NCBI RefSeq assembly: GCF_022437945.1
Contig: NZ_CP092535.1
Coordinates: forward strand, 2,356,001-2,420,000
DNA length: 64,000 nt
Direction: 5' to 3'
Origin: Nocardioides sp. TF02-7
GTDB lineage: Bacteria; Actinomycetota; Actinomycetes; Propionibacteriales; Nocardioidaceae
Shown: in pieces, positions 19,755 through 28,328 of the stretch
Position numbering within the stretch: position 1 is the first letter of the stretch
Layout of the letters: each line of letters starts with the position of its first letter
Program-made: the position numbers and the translations under genes
The notes under the pieces: model-generated
What the model was told of the DNA's origin: nothing
The model's database searches: none
The model's input: the letters and a program-made list of their open reading frames with translations, nothing else

Positions 19755-21170
19755 GTGACCGTCCCCAACGTCCTCGCCACCCGCTACGCCGCCGCCGACC
19801 TGGCCCGGATCTGGTCGCCGGAGCACAAGATCGTGCTCGAGCGGCGGCTCTGGATCGCGGTGCTGAAGGCGCAGCGCGACCTCGGCGTCGCCGTGCCCGA
19901 CGGCGTGGTCGAGGCCTACGAGGACGTCGTCGAGAAGGTCGACCTCGCGTCGATCGCCGCGCGCGAGCGGGTCACCCGTCACGACGTGAAGGCGCGGATC
20001 GAGGAGTTCAGCGCGCTCGCCGGCCACGAGCACATCCACAAGGGGATGACGTCGCGCGACCTCACCGAGAACGTCGAGCAGCTCCAGGTCCGCCAGTCGC
20101 TCGAGCTCGTCCGCGACCGCGCCGTGGCCGCCCTGGCCCGCCTCGCCCGGCTCGCCGCCGAGCACGAGACGACGGTGATGGCCGGCCGCTCGCACAACGT
20201 GGCGGCGCAGGCGACGACGCTCGGCAAGCGGTTCGCGACGATCGCCGACGAGCTGCTCGTCGCCCTCGAGCGGGTCGAGGAGCTGCTGGTCCGCTACCCG
20301 CTGCGCGGGATCAAGGGCCCGGTCGGCACCGGCCAGGACATGCTCGACCTGCTCGGCGACGAGGAGCGGTACGCCGAGCTCGAGCGCCGCGTCGCCGCCC
20401 ACCTCGGCTTCGACCGGGTGCTCACCAGCGTCGGCCAGGTCTACCCGCGGTCGCTGGACTTCGACGTGCTGTCGGCGCTCGTGCAGCTGGTGGCCGCCCC
20501 CTCCAACCTGGCAACCACGATCCGGCTGATGGCCGGCAACGAGCTGGTCACCGAGGGCTTCAAGGAGGGCCAGGTCGGGTCGTCCGCGATGCCCCACAAG
20601 ATGAACACCCGCTCCTGCGAGCGGGTCAACGGCCTCGCGGTGGTCACCCGCGGCTACCTCTCGATGGTCGGTGAGCTCGCCGGCGACCAGTGGAACGAGG
20701 GCGACGTGTCGTGCTCGGTGGTGCGCCGGGTGGCGCTGCCCGACGCGTTCTTCGCCGTCGACGGCCTCTTCCAGACCTTCCTCACCGTGCTCGACGAGTT
20801 CGGCGCCTTCCCGGCGGTGATCCAGCGCGAGCTCGACCGCTACCTCCCGTTCCTCGCCACCACGAAGGTGCTGATGGCCGCGGTGCGCAACGGCGTCGGC
20901 CGCGAGACCGCGCACGAGGCGATCAAGGAGGCGGCCGTCGGCACCGCCCTCGCGATGCGGCAGGGCCAGGCCGACAACGACGTGCTCGCCAAGCTGGCCG
21001 CCGACGACCGGCTCGGCCTCACCGCCGAGCAGCTCGGCTCCCTGGTCGCCGAGCCGATCACGTTCACCGGCGCCGCGGTCGCGCAGACCCAGGCGGTCTG
21101 CCGCCGGGTCGCCGAGGTCGTCGAGCGTCACCCCGCCGCGGCGGCGTACGCGCCGGGCGCGATCCTCTAG
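19755..21170 (+). CDS. purB: Adenylosuccinate lyase
   Basis: Fumarase/aspartase-superfamily lyase that acts twice in purine synthesis, splitting SAICAR and adenylosuccinate with release of fumarate. The intact 471-residue frame carries the conserved EHIHKGMTSRDLTEN, the AGRSHNVAAQATTLGKR block with the catalytic His region, and the flexible signature loop GSSAMPHKMNTRSCERV. GTG 19755 is taken as start because GAGAAT lies 8 bases upstream, an imperfect version of the local leaderless pattern, and homology begins just after it (VLATRYAAADLARIWS). The 22-bp repeat array lies directly upstream. Confidence 0.96.
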   Translation: MTVPNVLATRYAAADLARIWSPEHKIVLERRLWIAVLKAQRDLGVAVPDGVVEAYEDVVEKVDLASIAARERVTRHDVKARIEEFSALAGHEHIHKGMTSRDLTENVEQLQVRQSLELVRDRAVAALARLARLAAEHETTVMAGRSHNVAAQATTLGKRFATIADELLVALERVEELLVRYPLRGIKGPVGTGQDMLDLLGDEERYAELERRVAAHLGFDRVLTSVGQVYPRSLDFDVLSALVQLVAAPSNLATTIRLMAGNELVTEGFKEGQVGSSAMPHKMNTRSCERVNGLAVVTRGYLSMVGELAGDQWNEGDVSCSVVRRVALPDAFFAVDGLFQTFLTVLDEFGAFPAVIQRELDRYLPFLATTKVLMAAVRNGVGRETAHEAIKEAAVGTALAMRQGQADNDVLAKLAADDRLGLTAEQLGSLVAEPITFTGAAVAQTQAVCRRVAEVVERHPAAAAYAPGAIL

Positions 21171-21204
21171 TCAGTCCGTACGCCGGCCGTGCCGGCGGGC
21201 CCGT

Positions 21205-21639
21205 TCAGGCGCGGGCGTCGCCGCCCCAGTTCGCGAGCTTGGTGGCGACCTGGTGGAGGTCGACCGGGCGGTCGGTGCCGTCGGCGAACGGCGCGTGGAA
21301 CCACACGTGGAAGTGGCCGCGGTACTCGCCGTAGCGGCTGACGTCGACGTACTCCGACTCGGGCAGGTTCTCGATGATCCGCACCAGCCGGTTGGCGATC
21401 CGCCCGAACTGCGACGCCAGCTCGTCGTCGAGCTGGCCCACCTTGCTGTGCTCGCGGGTCTGGAGCAGCAGGGCGGCCGCGAGCTCGTCGGCGTCGGCGG
21501 CGCGGGAGAGGATCCAGTTCTCGTCCTCCCACACGATCCGCTCGGCTGCGACGTTCGCGCACTCCGGGCATTGTCCCTCGGCCGCGCGCCGCGTGGCCCT
21601 CACGATCCGGTGGTAGACCTCACCCACTGACTCCGGCAT
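21205..21639 (-). CDS. HIT-like family protein
   Basis: 144-residue protein with a histidine-triad-like segment GHFHVWFHAPF, preceded by the helix/strand order of HIT hydrolases (ENWILSRAADADELAAALLL; NRLVRIIENLPESEYVDVSR). The classical HxHxH pattern reads H-F-H-V-W-F-H here, so the third His is displaced, and nucleotide hydrolysis cannot be assumed. A CPEC pair near residue 24 (AAEGQCPECANVAAERIVWE) recalls zinc-binding N-termini of some HIT proteins. It converges with purB. ATG 21639 is close to the start of the conserved region. Confidence in the fold is moderate. Confidence 0.55.
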   Translation of the reverse strand: MPESVGEVYHRIVRATRRAAEGQCPECANVAAERIVWEDENWILSRAADADELAAALLLQTREHSKVGQLDDELASQFGRIANRLVRIIENLPESEYVDVSRYGEYRGHFHVWFHAPFADGTDRPVDLHQVATKLANWGGDARA

Positions 21640-21722
21640 GGCAACAGGGTGCCACCAGCCGCGAGCGGAGGATCCGGCGACCCCCGTGCAACGATCGGGC
21701 CCGGTGCGGACATGGGGGAGTC

Positions 21723-22289
21723 ATGAGCCAGCCTGAAGCGGGCGAGGAGACGTTCCGTCGCCTCTACGCGGAGCACTTCGACGCCGTCCTCGGCTTCGCC
21801 CTCCGCCGCACCGACCGGCCCGAGGACGCCGCCGACGTCGCTGCCGAGACCTTCCTCGTCGCCTGGCGACGGCTGCGGCACGTGCCGAGGGGCCCGGAGA
21901 CCAGGCCCTGGCTCTACGGCGTCGCCCGACGGGTGCTCGCCAACCACCGCCGGGGCGAGGGACGGCGCGCCGCGCTGGGTGAGCGGCTGCGGGTCCAGCT
22001 CTCGCAGGCGGTCGCGGACCTGTCCGAGGAGGTGGTCCACCGCGCCGACGTCACGGCCGCCATGGCGCGATTGAGCGCCCGTGACGAGGAGGTGCTGCAG
22101 CTGCACCTGTGGGAGGGGCTCGAGCCGCGGGAGATCGGCGAGGTGCTCGGCCTGCCCGGCGCCGTCGTACGACCGCGGCTGTCGCGGGCGAGAGCGAGGT
22201 TGCGGGAGGCGCTCGGCAACGATCCCGGGCCGGGCGGACACCTCCGGGGTGTCACCACCACCGCGACGTCGAAGGAGGACCAGCGATGA
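21723..22289 (+). CDS. ECF RNA polymerase sigma factor
   Basis: 188-residue ECF sigma factor. Region 2 is ETFRRLYAEHFDAVLGFALR through PEDAADVAAETFLVAWRRL and RPWLYGVARRVLANHRRGEG; region 4 is MARLSARDEEVLQLHLWEG followed by the helix-turn-helix EPREIGEVLGLPGAVVRPRL. GGGGGAG precedes ATG 21723. The stop overlaps the next gene's start (ATGA at 22286-22289), so the membrane protein downstream is its probable regulator. The promoter recognised and the inducing signal are not evident. Confidence 0.92.
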   Translation: MSQPEAGEETFRRLYAEHFDAVLGFALRRTDRPEDAADVAAETFLVAWRRLRHVPRGPETRPWLYGVARRVLANHRRGEGRRAALGERLRVQLSQAVADLSEEVVHRADVTAAMARLSARDEEVLQLHLWEGLEPREIGEVLGLPGAVVRPRLSRARARLREALGNDPGPGGHLRGVTTTATSKEDQR

Positions 22290-23335
22290 GCAGCGACCGG
22301 AAGATCACCGACGCGGGCGTCGCCGGGCTCCCGATCCACGAGGGTCGCGCCGAGCTCCTGGAGGAGATCATGGCCACCGCCCCGCTCGAGACCCGCCCGC
22401 CCCGGTCGGACGACCCGCTTTCCCCCCGCAGGCGGTGGGCGTCGGCGCTCGTCGCCGCCGCCGTCGTGGCGGTCGCCGCCGGCACGGTCTGGGTCGACCA
22501 GCAGCGCGGCGGCGAGGAGAACGGGCCGGACGACGTCGCGGTGGCTCCGGAAGACCGCGCGCTGGCGGTGCTCGACGTCGACGGCTGGACGCTCGAGGAC
22601 GCCGAGGTGGACGAGCACGGCGGCGAGCTGGAGTACGTGCGGGTCTGCTCGGCCGGCGAGGAGGGCTGCGCTGCGGGCTCGGAGGTCAACGTGGTGTGGC
22701 GGCCGACCGACCTGTACGACGACTACGTCGGGTCCCGGGGGCAGGTCGCCGAGGGCCCGGCCCAGGGCAGGCGGCTGCAGGTGCTGGGCCGCGACGCCCT
22801 GCTGTTCGCCTACTCCCGCGACGACCACACCGTCCTGGTCGAGGCGGTCGGCGACTTCTGGGTCGAGGTCCGCGGCACCGGCATGGGGCGGTCGGAGTTC
22901 CGCGAGCTCCTCGCCCGGCTCACCCCGGTCGCGCCGGCCGAGCTGGACGCCCATCTCCCCGAGGGCTTCGTCACCGACGACGAGCGGGCCGGCGTGGTGG
23001 CCGAGATGCTCGATCCGCTCCCGGTGCCGCAGGACTTCGACGCCTCCGCCGTGAGCACGGTCGAGGTCACCCGCTACCAGCTGGGCGTCGATGTCGCCGG
23101 CGCCGTGGCGTGCGCGTGGGTGGCGCAGTTCGTCGACGCCATGCGCGACGGCGACGACGCGGCCGTCGACGAGGCCCAGGCCGCCCTGGGCACCGTCGAG
23201 GAGTGGCCGGTCCTGCGGGAGATGGCAGCCGAGGGCGGCTATCCCGACCTCGTGCGAGAGGTCGCCGACGCAGTGGTGGCCGGCCGGTTCCCCCGTGGTT
23301 ACCGGCAGGGCCTGGGGTGCGCGACGGACGGCTGA
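22286..23335 (+). CDS. Single-pass membrane protein, probable partner of ECF sigma factor
   Basis: 349-residue protein starting MSSDRKITDAGVAGLPIHEG. A short cytoplasmic N-terminus of about 50 residues is followed by one membrane helix (ASALVAAAVVAVAAGTVWV) and an acidic external domain with a Cys pair (VRVCSAGEEGCAAG) and a C-terminal helical part (CAWVAQFVDAMRDGDDAAVD). The arrangement, translationally coupled to the sigma factor, is typical of membrane-bound anti-sigma or CU044_5270-like sensor proteins. No zinc-binding HxxxCxxC anti-sigma motif is visible in the N-terminus, so direct anti-sigma activity is inferred only from context. Confidence 0.6.
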   Translation: MSSDRKITDAGVAGLPIHEGRAELLEEIMATAPLETRPPRSDDPLSPRRRWASALVAAAVVAVAAGTVWVDQQRGGEENGPDDVAVAPEDRALAVLDVDGWTLEDAEVDEHGGELEYVRVCSAGEEGCAAGSEVNVVWRPTDLYDDYVGSRGQVAEGPAQGRRLQVLGRDALLFAYSRDDHTVLVEAVGDFWVEVRGTGMGRSEFRELLARLTPVAPAELDAHLPEGFVTDDERAGVVAEMLDPLPVPQDFDASAVSTVEVTRYQLGVDVAGAVACAWVAQFVDAMRDGDDAAVDEAQAALGTVEEWPVLREMAAEGGYPDLVREVADAVVAGRFPRGYRQGLGCATDG

Positions 23336-23373
23336 CCTCCGGACGCACCGTTCCCGGCCTCGCCGCGCCTCAA

Positions 23374-23379
23374 TAGGCT
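23374..23379 (+). promoter_or_regulatory. -10 element, leaderless promoter of purC
   Basis: TAGGCT, 6 bases (GGGCGC), then GTG 23386. Confidence 0.65.
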
Positions 23380-23385
23380 GGGCGC

Positions 23386-24280
23386 GTGCCGCTCGCCAAC
23401 ATCCCGCCCGCCCCGGCGCTGCCGGGCGCCCGCCACGTCCACTCGGGGAAGGTGCGGGACCTCTACGAGCTGACCGAGGGGCCGCACGCCGGCAAGCTGC
23501 TGATGGTGGCCAGCGACCGGCTGTCGATCTTCGACTTCGTGCTGGAGACGACGATCCCCGACAAGGGGGAGATCCTCACCCGGATGTCGCTGTGGTGGTT
23601 CGACCAGCTCGCCGACCTGGTGCCCCACCACGTCGTGAGCACCGACGTGCCCGAGCAGGTCAGGGGCCGGGCGGTGGTCTGCGACCGCCTCGCGATGTAC
23701 CCGGTCGAGTGCGTCGCGCGCGGCTACCTCACCGGGTCCGGGCTGGTCGACTACGCCGCCACCGGCGAGGTGTGCGGCATCCCGCTGCCGCCGGGGCTGG
23801 TCGACGGCAGCCGGCTCCCGGAGCCGGTCTTCACCCCCCGCCACCAAGGCCGACCTCGGCGACCACGACGAGAACGTCGACTTCGACGCGGTCGTCCGCG
23901 CCGTCGGCCCCGACACGGCGGAGGCGCTCCGCGCGCTCACCCTCGCCGTCTACGCCCGAGCCGAGGAGGTCGCGCGCGAGCGCGGCATCATCCTCGCCGA
24001 CACCAAGCTCGAGTTCGGCGAGCGCGACGGCGTGATCGTGCTCGCCGACGAGGTGCTCACCCCCGACTCCTCGCGCTACTGGCCGGCCGCGGAGTGGGAG
24101 CCGGGCCGCGCCCAGCCGTCGTACGACAAGCAGATCGTGCGCAACTGGGCGCTGTCGCCGGAGTCCGGCTGGGACCGCTCGTCCGGGGCGGCCCCGCCGC
24201 CGCTGCCGCCGGAGGTCGTCGAACGCACCCGCAGCCGGTACGTCGAGGCGTACGAGCTGCTGACCGGCGAACGGTTCTGA
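23386..24280 (+). CDS. purC: Phosphoribosylaminoimidazole-succinocarboxamide synthase (frameshifted)
   Basis: SAICAR synthase, an ATP-dependent ligase joining CAIR and aspartate. The N-terminus has [20 protein letters not shown] and [14 protein letters not shown] (nucleotide loop), then [23 protein letters not shown]. The C6 run at 23834-23839 has one base too many; correction gives [19 protein letters not shown], the family signature. [10 protein letters not shown] and [15 protein letters not shown], including the essential acidic residues, follow. About 297 residues. The GTG start is fixed by the TAGGCT box. Confidence 0.95.
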
Positions 24281-24294
24281 GGCACACTGGAGGC

Positions 24295-24803
24295 ATGAGC
24301 CTGTCCTCGCCGTCCGGGGGGCGGCGCGTCGCCGCTCAAGCTGGAGTTCCCGCAGTCGCTGGCGGTCTACGACGACTACGCGGCGGCGCAGCGGACCGTC
24401 GACCACCTCGCCGACCAGAAGTTCCCGGTCGAGCAGTGCATGATCGTGGGCACCGACCTCAAGCGGGTGGAGCGGATCACCGGTCGGCTGACGACGGGCC
24501 GGGTCGCCGCGGGCGGCGTGATGTCCGGGCTCTGGATCGGCCTCTTCGTCGGCCTCGTGCTGTCGATCTTCGCCGAGGAGGGGGCGCTGGTGACGATCCT
24601 GTCGACGATGGTGATCGGCGCCGGCTTCGGTGTGGTCATGGCGCTGGTCGGCTACGCGATGACCCGGGGGCAGCGCGACTTCTCCTCGGTGACCCAGGTC
24701 GTAGCGACGAAGTACGAGGTGCTCGTCGAGCACAAGAGCGCCGCCCGGGCCCGCGAGCTGCTCGCCGGCCTCCCCCGGCGCGCTGCCCGACCCGTTCGCC
24801 TGA
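24295..24803 (+). CDS. General-stress-17M-like membrane protein (frameshifted)
   Basis: Membrane-associated protein of about 169 residues resembling actinobacterial general stress protein (17M-domain) homologues. After correcting the G6 run at 24316-24321 it reads [20 protein letters not shown], then [26 protein letters not shown], a ferredoxin-like 17M fold. Two hydrophobic segments follow ([40 protein letters not shown]) and a tail ending [10 protein letters not shown] after a second correction in a C5 run. It lies 14 bp after purC in the same direction, but nothing ties it to purine synthesis. Function unknown. Confidence 0.65.
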
Positions 24804-24845
24804 TCTCACACCGCCGGCGATGCCGGTCCCGGGGCCGACGCTCAC

Positions 24846-24851
24846 TAGACT
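24846..24851 (+). promoter_or_regulatory. -10 element, leaderless promoter of purS
   Basis: TAGACT, 6 bases, GTG 24858. Confidence 0.65.
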
Positions 24852-24857
24852 CCTGCC

Positions 24858-25112
24858 GTGCCTCGAGTCGTCGTAGCCGTCATGCCGAAGCCCGAGATCC
24901 TCGACCCGCAGGGGAAGGCGGTGCTCGGCGCGCTGCCGCGGCTCGGCTTCTCCGGCGTGACCGACGTCCGCCAGGGCAAGCGGTTCGAGCTCGACGTCGA
25001 GGGCGAGGTCACCGACGAGGTGCTCGCCCGGGTCCACGAGATGGCCGAGACGCTGCTGTCCAACCCGGTGATCGAGAACTTCACCGTCTCCGTCGAGGAG
25101 CCGGTCAGGTGA
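24858..25112 (+). CDS. purS: Phosphoribosylformylglycinamidine synthase subunit PurS
   Basis: 84-residue small subunit that bridges PurL and PurQ in the three-part FGAM synthase. It begins [20 protein letters not shown], then [20 protein letters not shown] and [18 protein letters not shown], the standard PurS pattern. It overlaps purQ as GTGA (25109-25112), so PurS and PurQ are made in coupled fashion; the separate purL at 31297 completes the complex. Confidence 0.95.
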   Translation: MPRVVVAVMPKPEILDPQGKAVLGALPRLGFSGVTDVRQGKRFELDVEGEVTDEVLARVHEMAETLLSNPVIENFTVSVEEPVR

Positions 25113-25778
25113 AGGTCGGGGTCGTCACCTTCCCGGGCTCGCTCGACGACGTCGACGCCCGCCGCGCCGTCCGGATCGGCGGCCACGACGCGGTCGCGCT
25201 CTGGCACGCCGACGCCGACCTCAAGGGGGTCGACGCCGTGGTGCTGCCGGGCGGCTTCTCCTACGGCGACTACCTGCGCTGCGGCGCGATCAGCCGGTTC
25301 GCCCCGGTGATGACCGAGGTCGTCGAGGCCGCCCGGAACGGGATGCCGGTGCTCGGCATCTGCAACGGGTTCCAGATCCTCTGCGAGTCCCACCTGCTGC
25401 CGGGCGCGCTGATCCGCAACGACCACCGCAAGTTCGTGTGCCGCGACCAGCGGCTGCGGGTGGAGAACAACCGCACCGCGTGGACCGCCGCCTACGACGA
25501 GGGCGCCGAGATCACCATCGCCCTCAAGAACGGCGAGGGCGGCTTCGTCGCCGACGCCGCGACCCTCGAGCGCATCGAGGGGGAGGGGGCAGGTCGTGGT
25601 GCGCTACCTCGACGGCAACCCCAACGGCTCGCTCAACGACATCGCCGGGATCGCCAACGAGCGCGGCAACGTCGTCGGCCTGATGCCCCACCCCGAGCAC
25701 GCGGTCGAGGAGCTGACCGGGGCGGGCACCGACGGCCTCGGGTTCTTCACCTCGCTCGCCGAGCGGGTGCTCGCGTGA
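25109..25778 (+). CDS. purQ: Phosphoribosylformylglycinamidine synthase subunit PurQ (frameshifted)
   Basis: Class I glutamine amidotransferase subunit that supplies ammonia to PurL. Catalytic residues are visible: the nucleophile Cys in [14 protein letters not shown], the oxyanion-region [17 protein letters not shown], and the His/Glu pair in [15 protein letters not shown]. One extra G in the G5 run at 25585-25589 breaks the frame; correction gives [20 protein letters not shown]. About 222 residues. GTG 25109 overlaps the purS stop, and the purQ stop overlaps the DUF3817 start in the same way. Confidence 0.95.
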
Positions 25779-26230
25779 GCGGAGCGCTCGGGCCGCGGAC
25801 ACTGTTCCGCACCGTGTCGGTCGTCGAGGCGATCACCTGGACCGGTCTTCTGGTCGGCATGTTCCTCAAGTACGCGACGAAGACCACCGACGCCGGCGTC
25901 ACGGTGTTCGGGCCGTTGCACGGCGCGGCGTTCCTGGCCTACGTCGTCGTCACGGTGCTGGTCTCCGTCGACCAGGCGTGGGGCTGGCGCCGCACGGTGG
26001 TCGGGCTGCTCGCGGCGGTGCCGCCGCTCGCCACCCTCCCGTTCGACTGGTGGGTCGAGCGCCGGCGCGGCCTCAGCGACCGCTGGCGGCTGCGGGCCGT
26101 CGCGTCGGCGACCGGCGTCGAGCGCCCGGTCCACCTGGCCGTGCGGCACCCGCTGCTCGGCATGGCGACCGGGCTCGGCGTCGTGGCGGGCCTGTTCGGC
26201 CTGGCGCTGCTGGCCGGCCCGCCGGCCTGA
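25775..26230 (+). CDS. DUF3817 integral membrane protein
   Basis: 151-residue protein with about four membrane segments, starting [23 protein letters not shown]3817 members are recognised by the N-terminal [20 protein letters not shown] pattern and [16 protein letters not shown] 25775 overlaps the purQ stop (GTGA). Residues after about 95 ([20 protein letters not shown]) are basic and probably cytoplasmic, followed by a last hydrophobic stretch. Function unknown. It converges with the DUF1906 gene 6 bp away. Confidence 0.8.
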   Translation: MSGALGPRTLFRTVSVVEAITWTGLLVGMFLKYATKTTDAGVTVFGPLHGAAFLAYVVVTVLVSVDQAWGWRRTVVGLLAAVPPLATLPFDWWVERRRGLSDRWRLRAVASATGVERPVHLAVRHPLLGMATGLGVVAGLFGLALLAGPPA

Positions 26231-26236
26231 GCCCGG

Positions 26237-27657
26237 TCAGCGCACGCCGGCCCGCAGCTTGGCCCAGGTGGGCTTGTTGACGATGCCGGTCTGCCGCAGG
26301 CCGGTCCGCTTCTGGTAGGCGCGCACGTCGGCGGCCGTGGTCGCGGAGAAGACGCCGTCGACCCGGCGCTTCAGCTCCGGGTCCGCCGCGTTCAGCGCCC
26401 GCTGCGCCCGGCGCACGTGTGCCCCGGTCGAGCCCAGCTTGGCCGCGAGCGCCCAGCCCTCGGCGTGGAACGCGACCCAGTGCGCCCGCGTGAACCGGGC
26501 GGTCGTGGGCAGCCCGCGTCGGGTCTTCCACGCGCGGACCGCGGTGATCGTCGCGTCGTCGTACCTCCCGTGCAGCTTGCCGCGGTAGTGGCCGCGCTCG
26601 GACAGCAGGCACTGCAGCGCCGTGACCGCCCGGGCCGACGGGTTCCGGCCGGGGCGCAGCGGCGGGTAGTTGGTGAAGTCGACCGGCACGCCCCCCGCAG
26701 TGCGGCTCGGCGGGCGCGCGGCTGCCGCGGCCGACGTCGAGGTAGTTGCGGTCGATGTTGATGGTGACGCCGCCCCAGGTCTCGTCGTGGCCGCCCTGGT
26801 ACTGCTTGACCCGGCCGCCGGGCCGCCACCCGTCGTTGCGGATGTAGGACGTCGAGGTGTTGGCCCTCCCGTCCCAGCGGGCGATCCAGATCATGTCGGG
26901 GAGGGTGACCCCAGGAGTACGCCGCACCCGGGCGTCGTCGAGCACCTTGATGCCGGAGCCGGCGCTGGAGTAGACGCCCGACCGGTAGCCGCGCTCGTGC
27001 AGCCGCACGGTCCAGGCGCTGAGGAACGCGAGCGCGGACTCGCGGCACCGCTTCTTGGTCTGGTCGAAGCCCTCGAGGTCGTACCAGAGCGTGCTCCGCG
27101 GCACGATGCCGAGCCGCTTCGCCTCGGCGACGGCCTTGTCGGCCTCGGTGCGCAGCCTGCCGGCGGGCGGGGCGGTAGATCCCGTCGGCGCCAGGCCGGT
27201 TGTTGATCCGCGGGTCGTCGTCGTAGCGGGGGAAGCCGGGGTGGCAGGAGGCCTGCGGACCGAGGGTGATCGGCAGCAGCCGCCAGCCCCTGCGAAGCTG
27301 GGTGCTCACCCAGGCGGGGAGTGAGGTTGGGCTGGTCGCGGCACCAGCGGGAGTTGCCGGAGATGTAGATGCCGACGGCGAGGAACGGCGAGTGGAAGAG
27401 CCAGGTGTCCATCGCCTTCTGGGTCGGTGCGAGGCACTGGTCGAAGCCGTAGCCGCGGAAGTCGCCCGGCGTCACCGGGTTGGGTCGCGCCTTGACCTGC
27501 CGGACGTCGTCGCGGAGCGGGGCGGGGAGCCGCCGGGGTCGAACGCCGCCAGCAGCGCGACCACCACGGTCGCGACCACCGCCGTCAGCAGGCCGCGGCG
27601 GGCGAGGGCGCGGAGGTCGGCGGGGCGGGTCGGCGTCTCGGCTGGCCGGGCAGGCAT
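26237..27657 (-). CDS. Wall protein: DUF1906 (Rv2525c-like) domain plus two peptidoglycan-binding repeats (frameshifted)
   Basis: About 470 residues when several shifts are bridged. The N-terminus (RRGLLTAVVATVVVALLAAF) is a membrane anchor or signal segment. The DUF1906 glycoside-hydrolase-like TIM barrel follows: GYGFDQCLAPTQKAMDTW, FLAVGIYISGNSRWC, LPITLGPQASC, WYDLEGFDQTKKRC, YRSGVYSSAGSGIKVL and IWIARWDGR. Two peptidoglycan-binding-1-like modules end the protein (AVTALQCLLSERGHYRG; AQRALNAADPELKRRVDGVF). The family contains Rv2525c, an exported protein affecting the mycobacterial envelope. ATG 27657 is preceded by GGAG. Extracytoplasmic and probably wall-bound; catalysis is unproven. Confidence 0.75.
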
Positions 27658-27746
27658 CACAACTCCAGGGCGGGCTCGGTGGGGGAAGAAGCGGGAGCCG
27701 AGTCACGATAACCACAGGAATCACAGCAGTAACAGGGTTCGGCGAT

Positions 27747-27764
27747 AACTACAGCGGTGTAGTT
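27747..27764. promoter_or_regulatory. 18-bp palindrome upstream of DUF1906 gene
   Basis: AACTACA-GCGG-TGTAGTT: perfect 7-base arms in an AT-richer stretch of the 157-bp divergent gap (27658-27814) between the DUF1906 gene and a small membrane protein gene. Looks like a repressor operator; the regulator is unknown. Confidence 0.5.
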
Positions 27765-27802
27765 CGCCGGGCGACGGAAGGCGTCCGCCGGCCGCGGTGG
27801 GA

Positions 27803-27808
27803 TACGGT
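27803..27808 (+). promoter_or_regulatory. -10 element, leaderless promoter
   Basis: TACGGT, 6 bases, GTG 27815. Confidence 0.6.
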
Positions 27809-27814
27809 CGGCCG

Positions 27815-28258
27815 GTGCCCCGCCTCGTCGTGCTGCTCGCCTGGGTCGTGGCGGGAGCGTGCTGGCTCGGCGCACTGTTCCTGCCGTGGACGGCCGACGG
27901 CGCGCTGTCGCGGTCGACGCTCGTCGAGGCGGTCCGGCTCGTACGCCGCGGCGCCGTCGACGCCGTCGTTCCGCAGTCGGCCGCGGTGGTGCTGCTGCTC
28001 CCGGCCGTCGCCGGCATCGTGCTGATCGGGCTGGGCGGCTTCCAGGGGCGTGCGGTCGGCGCCGCCCGGCTGGTGAGCGCCCTCGTCGGCGCGGTCGCGG
28101 TGCTCGCGCTCGTCCTGCGGCTGACGAGCGCCGCTCCGGCCGCGGCGGGCCCCGGTGCGTGGGTGGCGCTGGCCGGCGTGGTCGCGGCGGTGGCCGCCGC
28201 GGTCGGGACGATCGTCGGTCTCGCGAGGTTCGCGGACACGCGGACGGGGAATGGCTAG
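27815..28258 (+). CDS. Small integral membrane protein, Trp-poor four-helix type
   Basis: 147-residue hydrophobic protein, not assigned to a family. It starts MPRLVVLLAWVVAGACWLGA and has about four membrane segments (near residues 5-25, 58-78, 85-105 and 115-140) separated by short Arg-containing loops (LVRRGAVDAV; GFQGRAVGAARL). GTG 27815 is supported by TACGGT 6 bases upstream. A TAGGCT box for the next gene overlaps its stop codon. It resembles Trp-associated or DUF2567-like actinobacterial membrane proteins in size only; no function can be given. Confidence 0.5.
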   Translation: MPRLVVLLAWVVAGACWLGALFLPWTADGALSRSTLVEAVRLVRRGAVDAVVPQSAAVVLLLPAVAGIVLIGLGGFQGRAVGAARLVSALVGAVAVLALVLRLTSAAPAAAGPGAWVALAGVVAAVAAAVGTIVGLARFADTRTGNG

Positions 28259-28261
28259 GCT
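28256..28261 (+). promoter_or_regulatory. Probable -10 element for zinc-ribbon/Pro-rich protein
   Basis: TAGGCT 68 bp before ATG 28329. Its TAG is the stop of the upstream gene. The leader of about 60 bases has a GAGGAG-type site near 28312. Confidence 0.4.
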
Positions 28262-28328
28262 GCGCGTCCGTCGCGCTCGGGGGTGCTGAGGCCCCGCGAT
28301 CCGTCGAGCCTGAGGAGTTGGAGCCGAG

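Noticed and set aside
27747..27764. BlaI/CopY operator
   Set aside because: The palindrome has TACA and TGTA cores but a 4-base spacer, not the usual arrangement, and no such regulator is nearby.
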